From Bacteroidota bacterium (GTDB lineage Bacteria; Bacteroidota; Bacteroidia; Bacteroidales; CAJPTX01), in the NCBI GenBank assembly GCA_002748015.1, contig PDRH01000141.1, forward strand, positions 1 to 13,103: a DNA stretch of 13,103 nucleotides, in the 5' to 3' direction. The translations under genes were made by a program, and so were the position numbers. Of the stretch, positions 7,075-13,103 are shown one piece after another (the stretch's first letter is position 1; the number at the start of each line of letters is the position of its first letter). The notes beneath the pieces are model-generated. The model saw only the letters and a list, made by a program, of their open reading frames with translations. It was not told the DNA's origin and did no database searches.

Positions 7075-9207
7075 ATGAAAACGCAAAGCGACATACCCAG
7101 AAACACCTCCACCACGCAGCGAACGCCTCGAAAACACTGGCTACCAAGCCGCATCCTACCCCTATTCCTCATCCTGCTCTTAGCCGGAAGCATAGCCAGA
7201 GCCGAAAGCCTAGGACTCCAGATAGGCAACTGGCCAGTAACCACGGACAACTATCAGAACATCGGGGACTTAGCACCAGTCAAATCTGGCACAGTTACGC
7301 TCGACCCGGATAGTAAAGTCCTCACGCTCGAGAATGCACTTATTTCAATTGACGCGAGCAGTAACGCACATGACCTTGAGTTCCTCACCGAATACACGCT
7401 CGTGCTAAAGGGCAATAACAGTCTCAAAATCTATAATTTAGCCGAACCAGCCGCCATATACGCCAAGAAGAACTTGACCATAGAGGGCTCGGGCTCGCTG
7501 GAATGCAATGCGAAGATTCTCGCCGCCCAAAACCTGACCATCAAGTCCTGCAGGCTAAGCTCTTTCACTTTCTACCCGAATATAGACTGCCGGGGCGATC
7601 TCACCGTCGATGGGGCATACCTGGTGCTAGAGTGGAATGGGAATAACCCCCCTGTTCGATGGAAACGGCTCAGCGTTAATGGCAAGCTCAGCTACAAATG
7701 CACAGTCGTCAAGCCAGAGGGCGGACACATAAGCGGAGGTGACGTATGGACCAAAGATAACAATCTGGAGAAGGAGTACATAGAGCTGGCCCCCCGCTTC
7801 TGCGTCAACGGCTTCTACTTCGAGCGCATCGGCACCGAGGAGAAGGCCCGCCTCATCCCCCCGAGCAAGACCGAACCCTACTGGCCAGCAAGCTACGAAA
7901 CGCCCACCGGGGAAATACCCGCAACGGTCAACATCGGAGGCGTACAGTGCCAGGTGGTCGAAATCGCCGCGCACGCATTGAAGAAGTGCAGCGGGCTCGA
8001 GAGCGTGAGCATACCCAGCACAGTCAAGACCATAGGCGAAGGGGCCTTCTCCGGCTGCCAGGACCTCACCACCGTCCAGCTGCAGGAAGGGCTAGAAACC
8101 ATAGGCATTGCCGCATTCATCAACTGCACAAAGCTCACCGCCATCACCCTGCCCACATCCCTCAAGACCCTCGACCAGGTAGCCTTCACCAACACCGGCA
8201 TTAAAACCGTAGAGATACCCGGCGACCTCAACTGCCGCAACGCCTTCAAGGAGTGCAAGAGCCTCGAAACCGTAACCATACTCCCAGGCCCCAAGGAGAG
8301 CATCAAGACCATTGAGGGGGACGCCTTCGTGAACTGCACAGCCCTCAAAACGGTTACCCTGCCCGACTATACCACCACCCTAGGCACCGGCGCATTCCAG
8401 GGATGCACCGCCCTCGAAAACATCAACCTCCCACCCAGCCTAGAGACCATAGGCATCAAGGCCTTCAACGGATGCACCCAGCTACAAAAGCTCCTCATCC
8501 CCAAGAGCATTACCACGATTGGCCAGCAGGCCTTCAACGATTGCACCGCCCTCACCTTCATCGAGGTGGAGCAGGAGGACCCCAGCGCCATCACCCTCGG
8601 CCCGGATATCTTCAAGGGCATGAACAAGAGCCAATGCACCCTGCGCGTACCCATCGGCAAGGCCGAGGACTATAAAAACGCCGAGCAGTGGCAGGAGCTG
8701 AACGTCGAGGCTCTCATACCCGTCGAGGGGATCACCATAGAACCTACCTCCGCAACGATGGCCAAGGGCGAAAAGCTCACCCTCCAGGCCATCATCACCC
8801 CCAGCAACGCCAGCAATCAGAACATCACCTGGAAGAAGAGCACCACCATCGCCATCTCGCTGAACCCCGCAGGCATTGTTACCGCCCTACGCCCAGGTAC
8901 AGCAACGATTACCGCCACCACCGAGGATGGGGGCTACCAGGCCACCTGCGAGATAACCGTAGGCGGCGGCACGGATACCCCAGTAACCCCCCCGAATAAA
9001 GGGCAGTACCGCATCACCCCCAACCCCGCCCACGGGCTATGCCGCATAGAGGGCCTCGCCAGCCCCGCAAATGTAGAGGTATACAACGCCATCGGTCAGA
9101 AAGTACTAGAGCTAGAAACGGCCGATGCCATTGACCTCACCGGCCTACCCGCAGGCGAATACCTCGCCAGGATAAAGAACGAAAGCCTACGCTTCATCGT
9201 CGAATAG
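7075..9207 (+). CDS. BspA-type leucine-rich-repeat protein with T9SS sorting domain
   Basis: A 710-residue secreted, probably surface-attached protein. A long basic N-region and hydrophobic core end in a signal-peptidase site ARA-ES near 43. Residues about 45-240 form a beta-rich region with repeats such as NLTIEGSGSLE and NLTIKSCRLS, like the N-terminal beta-helical domain of other Bacteroidetes surface proteins. Residues about 298-545 are LRR_5/BspA repeats (pattern LxxVxIPxxVxxIGxxAFxxCxxL). Residues 550-629 are a bacterial Ig-like (Big_2) domain. After a Thr/Pro linker, residues 644-710 are a type A T9SS C-terminal domain (YRITPNPAHG, VEVYNAIGQKVLEL, LPAGEYLARI). Such proteins bind host or bacterial partners; the ligand is unknown. 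ATG 7075 is preferred to an in-frame TTG at 7036 because it precedes the signal peptide and the TTG overlaps a promoter-like element. It sits between the two duplicated units on the opposite strand, with its own terminator. Confidence 0.93.
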   Translation: MKTQSDIPRNTSTTQRTPRKHWLPSRILPLFLILLLAGSIARAESLGLQIGNWPVTTDNYQNIGDLAPVKSGTVTLDPDSKVLTLENALISIDASSNAHDLEFLTEYTLVLKGNNSLKIYNLAEPAAIYAKKNLTIEGSGSLECNAKILAAQNLTIKSCRLSSFTFYPNIDCRGDLTVDGAYLVLEWNGNNPPVRWKRLSVNGKLSYKCTVVKPEGGHISGGDVWTKDNNLEKEYIELAPRFCVNGFYFERIGTEEKARLIPPSKTEPYWPASYETPTGEIPATVNIGGVQCQVVEIAAHALKKCSGLESVSIPSTVKTIGEGAFSGCQDLTTVQLQEGLETIGIAAFINCTKLTAITLPTSLKTLDQVAFTNTGIKTVEIPGDLNCRNAFKECKSLETVTILPGPKESIKTIEGDAFVNCTALKTVTLPDYTTTLGTGAFQGCTALENINLPPSLETIGIKAFNGCTQLQKLLIPKSITTIGQQAFNDCTALTFIEVEQEDPSAITLGPDIFKGMNKSQCTLRVPIGKAEDYKNAEQWQELNVEALIPVEGITIEPTSATMAKGEKLTLQAIITPSNASNQNITWKKSTTIAISLNPAGIVTALRPGTATITATTEDGGYQATCEITVGGGTDTPVTPPNKGQYRITPNPAHGLCRIEGLASPANVEVYNAIGQKVLELETADAIDLTGLPAGEYLARIKNESLRFIVE

Positions 9208-9230
9208 GCCAGTAGAACACATCGCAAGAG

Positions 9231-9261
9231 CGGGGGAGTTGGCAATGCGCCAGCTCCCCCG
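9231..9261 (+). terminator. Terminator hairpin of the leucine-rich-repeat gene
   Basis: A 13-bp stem CGGGGGAGTTGGC / GCCAGCTCCCCCG with one G-T wobble and a 5-nt loop AATGC, 23 nt after the stop codon. No long T-tract follows, so termination efficiency is uncertain, but position and stem strength fit a terminator. Confidence 0.7.
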
Positions 9262-9313
9262 TATCATATCAAATAGCCACCCACCAAACGCATCCATACT
9301 CTAGTAGCACCCC

Positions 9314-9361
9314 CAGCGCATTGGGTCGAAAGCAGCCCATAGGCATAGCGGTGCGACCCAA
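9314..9361 (+). repeat. Intergenic palindromic repeat copy
   Basis: Outer arms TTGGGTCG (9321-9328) and CGACCCAA (9354-9361) form a perfect 8-bp inverted repeat around the core AAAGCAGCCCATAGGCAT. The same string, TGGGTCG-x-AAGCAGCCC-x-TAGGCAT, occurs on the minus strand at about 6268-6293, so this is a dispersed repeat and not a chance hairpin. Lies between a plus-strand and a minus-strand terminator. Confidence 0.6.
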
Positions 9362-9382
9362 GCCTACTATAGCAAATACCAC

Positions 9383-9413
9383 AAAAAAGGGTGGCCGGAT
9401 ACCCGCCACCCTT
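9383..9413 (-). terminator. Rho-independent terminator of the unit B lipoprotein
   Basis: A perfect 9-bp stem AAGGGTGGC/GCCACCCTT with a 9-nt loop, followed in the minus direction by further T residues (a run of six including the stem end). It lies 23 nt after the lipoprotein stop. Confidence 0.85.
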
Positions 9414-9436
9414 AGCAATAATACCAGCTAAACACC

Positions 9437-10732
9437 CTAATCTAGGGGTACTACCACCGTGGTAGTCGCATCCCCAGGCACCTCCGCCACCGGAGAATAT
9501 TTCCTATCGTAGTAGAACTCGGCAAGCCGTACCTTAAGCTCCAGCACCTGCTTACCACCCGCATCCACCTTCTCCATCTTCTCAGTTACCACGAACTTCG
9601 GATTGACCATGTACACATCCAGGTACTTCTCCGCACGGTAGAGCACGAACTTCTGCCCCTCCACGTTCAGCCGGGGTTCCAGGGGCTTATCACCAAGCTG
9701 ATAGGTACAGGAGGCCCACAGGTTCTGGAAATCCCGCATTTCCGTCTTACCCCCACCAATGTCCACCAGCATCTTAGCCTTACCAGTGGCTATCGCATTC
9801 GAAATCAGCTCCACATTCTTGGCCCTATTGGCCTTCACCACCTCTATGAACTCCGGCGACGGGCTAATCGTCAAATCCTTCACCAGCTCCGCATCCTTCT
9901 TAAACCCGCTGACGCGCGACTTGGTAATCTGCACAAGCAGGGGATCCGGCTTATTCTCATCCCGCGGATCCTCCACCCAGAAGGTCAGGCTCAACGTACC
10001 CGAGGAGTGGTCATAGTCCTTCTCGAACACCGGTGCCGCCCGATGGAACTGCACACGCTTCTTCCCATCCGGCCTCGTCCTATCGAACTGGAATAGCCAA
10101 CCCATCTCATTGCTCGCAAAATGGTACGCACCGTTAAGGTACAACTTCTTTGGCCCCTCCGGATCCACCGACACCAGGTAGCCAAAGTACTTCTCCACAT
10201 CGAAGGCCAAACGCCGGTTCGTCGAGGTAACTCCCTTGTACTGAATATTAAAATACAGGTAGTTATCCTCCCAACGTAGCTTCTTGAGGGTAAGCTCATC
10301 ATACCCGATCTCCTTCCGCTCCGACCCCGTATACACCTCGAACTTCACCACATCCTTCAGGCTCTCGAGGCTCACACTCTCCGGCTTATGCTTCACCTCC
10401 CAGAGATCCACCGCCTCATAGCGATCAACGCTCTCCGCCTTCCATTGCAGATCAACGTACCACACCCTACCGTCCGGCGCAGTACTCTCCCCCTCCGCAC
10501 CCGGAGTCGGGCTAGGGCTCGGGGTAGATGTACCAGGGTCTTGGCTGGGAGGCCCCTTCTTCTTATTTGTATCCTCCGGCTCATCGTTATTCGTACCACC
10601 GGGATTCGTACTACCGGCTTGCTCCGGTGGCACGGGTACAGGATCCTCCACCACCTTATCCTTCTCGCAACTCCCTAGCGCAAGAGCACCGACAAAGGCC
10701 AGCGTCAATGCCCAATTCCTCAAAACTACCAT
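9437..10732 (-). CDS. Surface-type lipoprotein, unit B (paralogue of 4689-5987)
   Basis: A 431-residue lipoprotein, nearly the same length as the unit A paralogue and also with its lipidated cysteine at residue 22 (LGS-C). The mature start EKDK is close to, but weaker than, the unit A export signal. Residues about 25-88 are a disordered linker rich in Pro, Ser, Thr and Asn, unlike the Gly/Glu-rich linker of unit A. The downstream region shares FASNxMGxLFxF, the LTFWVED-type strand and an ITKSRVSGF segment with unit A, plus a similar order of predicted beta strands, but overall identity is modest. No enzyme motif or known family is recognised. The signal peptide is similar at DNA level, and identity drops sharply once the coding region starts compared with the leader. 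It is followed by its own terminator. Confidence 0.88.
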   Translation of the reverse strand: MVVLRNWALTLAFVGALALGSCEKDKVVEDPVPVPPEQAGSTNPGGTNNDEPEDTNKKKGPPSQDPGTSTPSPSPTPGAEGESTAPDGRVWYVDLQWKAESVDRYEAVDLWEVKHKPESVSLESLKDVVKFEVYTGSERKEIGYDELTLKKLRWEDNYLYFNIQYKGVTSTNRRLAFDVEKYFGYLVSVDPEGPKKLYLNGAYHFASNEMGWLFQFDRTRPDGKKRVQFHRAAPVFEKDYDHSSGTLSLTFWVEDPRDENKPDPLLVQITKSRVSGFKKDAELVKDLTISPSPEFIEVVKANRAKNVELISNAIATGKAKMLVDIGGGKTEMRDFQNLWASCTYQLGDKPLEPRLNVEGQKFVLYRAEKYLDVYMVNPKFVVTEKMEKVDAGGKQVLELKVRLAEFYYDRKYSPVAEVPGDATTTVVVPLD

Positions 10733-10822
10733 TTCTAATCCGTACTTTACTTATAAGCTAACATCCACCGACTTCTACGGCTCGGCGCAACCAATGCATG
10801 TATATATCGACTAGCTTAAACG
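10733..10822 (-). promoter_or_regulatory. Conserved structured leader of the unit B lipoprotein
   Basis: 90 nt immediately before the start codon, about 93% identical to the unit A leader. Differences are one missing base next to the start codon and five transitions. The outer arms TAAGCTA/TAGCTTA and the loop GCCGTAGAAG are unchanged. The inner stem pairs altered relative to unit A become G-U pairs and remain formable in the minus-strand RNA. Confidence 0.6.
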
Positions 10823-11076
10823 CAGTAAAGTGCAAATAGTTGCTATCTCCTACCATTAGCACATGGAAAGATGGCAAAACACACCATCCACATGACGAAA
10901 CACCCATTGAACCGGACGAAAAAACACGCTCACGCACCACTTAGACGGCATAAAATCGAACCATAAATTCAGCGAGTAGAAGATTCCCCCTGGCCTTGGA
11001 GTGCGCCGCATACCTAAAGTAGCCCGTAGGCATGGCGGCTCGCCGCGCCGCTAATAAGCCGAGCTAGACCATAGCG
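10823..11076 (-). other. Non-coding spacer of unit B, homologous to 6079-6384
   Basis: No credible gene. With the leader it forms a 344-nt gap between flavodoxin and lipoprotein. Blocks of similarity to the unit A spacer run through to the flavodoxin stop, including a 21-nt identical stretch at 11037-11057. The short minus-strand frame seen here has no counterpart in unit A. Confidence 0.5.
11016..11045 (+). repeat. Intergenic repeat copy, collapsed palindrome
   Basis: AAGTAGCCCGTAGGCATGGC is the same core as at 6322-6336 and 9330-9347. With the preceding CCGCATACCT (11006-11015) it forms an imperfect inverted repeat, as expected if the loop and most of the left arm of the unit A palindrome were lost or never gained. 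Confidence 0.5.
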
Positions 11077-11583
11077 CTACAGCTGCTCCCTAAAGAAAGA
11101 TACTATCGCCTCATAGTCCCCATCCGTCGGCGATTGGTAGGAATTCACACCATCCTGCATCGCCTCCTTCACTGAAGCCGGAATCACCGAATCCGGCGCA
11201 GCACCCAGCTTCTCCATTAGCTCCGGAGCAATGTAGCCCTGCAGGGTCTGCACCCCCAGACTATCCACACCATCCAGCAGCGAAAGCAAATTCTCCCGGC
11301 ACATACGACCATGCTCCGTGCTCGTACGAGCACCCATCGTCATGAAAAGACCTATACGCTTGCCGGACTTTTCCAGCTGCTCATAAGACTTGAGCGCCTG
11401 CTTATTCAAAGAGCCACCCTCGGCCCAACCGCCAAACAGAATCACATCGTAAGCTGAGCCGTCAAATCCATCCTTCATATCCTGCAAAGACCACTCCCCG
11501 CTGGCACGAAGGCCCTCATACAGCTTCTCGGCCAAACGCCTCGTATTGCCCGTTACGCTCGAATACACAACTAAACCCCGCAT
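11077..11583 (-). CDS. Flavodoxin-like protein, unit B
   Basis: A 168-residue cytoplasmic flavodoxin-fold protein, about 60% identical to the unit A copy without gaps. The FMN phosphate loop is SSVTGNT at residues 8-14; YDVILFGGWA and GLFMTMGAR are the other conserved strands and loops. The start is supported by a purine-rich AAAGGGGG 6 nt upstream and by equal length with the paralogue. It begins 70 nt after the stop of the activase-like gene on the same strand, with no terminator hairpin seen between, so co-transcription is plausible. Flavodoxins are known electron donors to 2-hydroxyacyl-CoA dehydratase activators in some anaerobes, which makes that pairing interesting, but a functional link here is inference. 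Confidence 0.9.
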   Translation of the reverse strand: MRGLVVYSSVTGNTRRLAEKLYEGLRASGEWSLQDMKDGFDGSAYDVILFGGWAEGGSLNKQALKSYEQLEKSGKRIGLFMTMGARTSTEHGRMCRENLLSLLDGVDSLGVQTLQGYIAPELMEKLGAAPDSVIPASVKEAMQDGVNSYQSPTDGDYEAIVSFFREQL

Positions 11584-11653
11584 TGTTTTCCCCCTTTATC
11601 ATATTATATACACCTAGCAAACACACCAACAGGAGAAAAGTTCCCTATCTGCC

Positions 11654-13103
11654 TCAACCCGCCACCTCAGCCACACCGCTCTTCGCCACCTCCATCAGGA
11701 AGTGCAACCTATTGAAGAAGTTCACATCGCTCACCCCGCTATCCAAATCCAGGAACAGGATGTTGAGCTCCGGGTACATATCCCGCACCCGCTTCTCCAC
11801 CCCCTTGGCGATGATATGATTGGCGATGCACCCAAAGGGCTGCATGCACACCACGCTGTTCACCCCCTCCTGCGCAAAGCGCGCAAAGGCCGCCGGGATC
11901 AGCCACCCCTCCCCAAACTGCGCATTCAGGTTGATAATCGGCCTCGCCAGGCTCGCCTCATGCGAGGGCCTACCTATCGGCCGGTAGTAGGGATACGAAG
12001 CCACCGCCTTCTCCATCCCCCGGATGATCGAGAAAACGTAGGTCTCCACCGCCGGCGTAAGCATCGTCCCCAAGCCCTTCCTATCTATCCTATCCTGCGC
12101 ACGAACCACCCGGCTCGCGAAGCCCTCCAGGAAGAACTCCGCCAGCGCAGGGACAACCGGCTCCATCCCATGCTCGCAGATCCAATCCACAAGCCCCCGG
12201 TTGGCAAAGCTATTGTACTTCACGAATATCTCCCCCACTATCCCCACCCGCGGCAGCTCCTTCAGGTGGATGGCCGCCCGGAAATCATCAGCCGCCCTGG
12301 CCAGCAGCGCACGCATCCCCTTCGTCCGACCAGCCTCCAGCAGCTCCAGCCCCAGCTCCGTGTACTCATGGAAGAGCTCCAGCGCATGCCCCTTCCGCTT
12401 CTCGCGCACCCGCGACGTATTGTACAGAACCGCCAGCACATCCGCATACACCATCGTCCGCAGGATGGGCTTCATCATTTTTCCCCACGCTATCTCAAAG
12501 CCCGGCTGCTCATTCAGCTCGCTCGTAGCCACTGAGATCACCGGCACATCAGCATAGCCCGCCTGCGCCAGCGCGCGCTTCACCAGGGACATGTAGTTAG
12601 TCGCACGGCACTGCCCCCCGGTCTGCGTTATACCGAAGGCCACATCCTCCGGGCGGTACTTCCCGCTGGCCATCGCCTTCATGAAGTCCCCCACGATGAG
12701 CGTAGCCGGATAGCAAATCTCATTGTTGCTATAGCGTAGCCCATAGCCCGGGGTCTCCGCATCGCTCGGCGGCAGGTTCACAGCTTTATAGCCCCCCAGC
12801 TTGAACAGTACCGGAAGGTAGGGAGAGTACGCATCCCCGAACCACGGCATGAGAATCGTCCTATGCCTATCCTCCTCCCCGAAGGGCTTCTGCAGACGCA
12901 CCTCCAGCTGCCTCGCCCCCACCCGCTGCTGCCGCTGCCGCAGGCTCTCCACCAGCGAACGGATGCGCAGACGCAGAGAACCCACATTCGACACATCGTC
13001 CACCTTCAGCACCGTTGCCGTCTTGCCCGCACGCTGCAGGACCTCCATCGCCTCATCCACCACGTAGGCATCCGGGCCGCAGCCAAAGGACGTTATCTGC
13101 ACG
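11654..13103 (-). CDS. Large 2-hydroxyacyl-CoA dehydratase activase-like protein, C-terminal part
   Basis: The reading frame is open at the right edge, so the N-terminus lies outside; 483 codons before the stop are visible. The first visible residues, VQITSFGCGPDAYVVDEA, are a conserved internal motif of large (commonly well over 1,000 residues) CoA-enzyme activase proteins, whose missing part normally contains BcrAD/BadFG ATPase domains. I therefore do not treat the GTG at 13102 as a start. Further motifs are SNNEICYPATLIVGD, TQTGGQCRATNYMSL and MQPFGCIANHI, each with a cysteine that may help bind an iron-sulfur cluster, as in the dehydratase (HgdB-like) and DUF2229 regions. The true substrate of this family in Bacteroidetes is not established. 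It ends in SGVAEVAG-TGA, 70 nt before the unit B flavodoxin. Confidence 0.85.
   Translation of the reverse strand, partial: VQITSFGCGPDAYVVDEAMEVLQRAGKTATVLKVDDVSNVGSLRLRIRSLVESLRQRQQRVGARQLEVRLQKPFGEEDRHRTILMPWFGDAYSPYLPVLFKLGGYKAVNLPPSDAETPGYGLRYSNNEICYPATLIVGDFMKAMASGKYRPEDVAFGITQTGGQCRATNYMSLVKRALAQAGYADVPVISVATSELNEQPGFEIAWGKMMKPILRTMVYADVLAVLYNTSRVREKRKGHALELFHEYTELGLELLEAGRTKGMRALLARAADDFRAAIHLKELPRVGIVGEIFVKYNSFANRGLVDWICEHGMEPVVPALAEFFLEGFASRVVRAQDRIDRKGLGTMLTPAVETYVFSIIRGMEKAVASYPYYRPIGRPSHEASLARPIINLNAQFGEGWLIPAAFARFAQEGVNSVVCMQPFGCIANHIIAKGVEKRVRDMYPELNILFLDLDSGVSDVNFFNRLHFLMEVAKSGVAEVAG

Larger units (their letters stand above)
9437..11583 (-). repeat. Duplicated unit B (flavodoxin, spacer, lipoprotein)
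   Basis: Second copy of the unit at 4689-6891, same order and orientation, separated from it by the leucine-rich-repeat gene on the opposite strand. The spacer is about 53 nt shorter than in unit A, largely because the palindrome at 6262-6345 is collapsed here. Confidence 0.85.

Noticed and set aside
7970..8600. Repeated DNA segments as a CRISPR or tandem repeat array
   Set aside because: They are the coding repeats of the BspA-type leucine-rich-repeat domain; units vary in length and sequence and have no spacer structure.
13100..13102. GTG at the right edge as start of the activase-like gene
   Set aside because: The residues that follow are an internal motif of a much longer protein, so the frame almost certainly continues beyond the window.

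Overview
The window looks like a chromosomal segment of a fairly GC-rich member of the Bacteroidales, probably Porphyromonas-like. The evidence is a secreted BspA-type leucine-rich-repeat protein ending in a type A type IX secretion (T9SS) sorting domain, lipoproteins whose mature N-termini resemble the Bacteroidetes lipoprotein export signal, a TonB-dependent receptor next to a lipoprotein, and a good Bacteroidetes-type promoter (TCTG-N20-TATATTTG). No rRNA, tRNA, CRISPR array, transposase or phage gene was seen.

Layout. 1-3006 (minus strand): a TonB-dependent outer-membrane receptor followed 28 nt later by a small lipoprotein that runs off the left edge. A divergent intergenic region follows, with a promoter and a candidate operator for the receptor. 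3255-4631 (plus): mnmE, a housekeeping tRNA-modification GTPase. 4689-6891 (minus): unit A, a flavodoxin-like gene, then a 397-nt non-coding spacer, then a lipoprotein gene. 7075-9207 (plus): the T9SS-exported leucine-rich-repeat protein. 9437-11583 (minus): unit B, a second flavodoxin / spacer / lipoprotein set in the same order and orientation. 11654-13103 (minus): the C-terminal part of a large 2-hydroxyacyl-CoA dehydratase activase-like protein that starts beyond the right edge. It is possibly co-transcribed with the unit B flavodoxin.

The main unusual feature is the A/B duplication. The flavodoxins are about 60% identical and the lipoproteins are clearly paralogous but much more diverged. 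The last ~91 nt of non-coding DNA before each lipoprotein start are about 93% identical, all five substitutions are transitions, and nested complementary arms are retained in both copies. This suggests a conserved cis-regulatory leader shared by two lipoprotein genes that have otherwise drifted apart. The rest of the spacers is also recognisably homologous without a conserved reading frame. A small palindromic repeat (core AAGCAGCCCGTAGGCAT) is scattered through the spacers and the gap after the leucine-rich-repeat gene.

How the genes work together is mostly inference. The lipoproteins, receptor and leucine-rich-repeat protein are envelope or surface proteins. The flavodoxins and the activase are cytoplasmic redox proteins. 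mnmE is independent of both groups. The lipoproteins themselves belong to no family I recognise.
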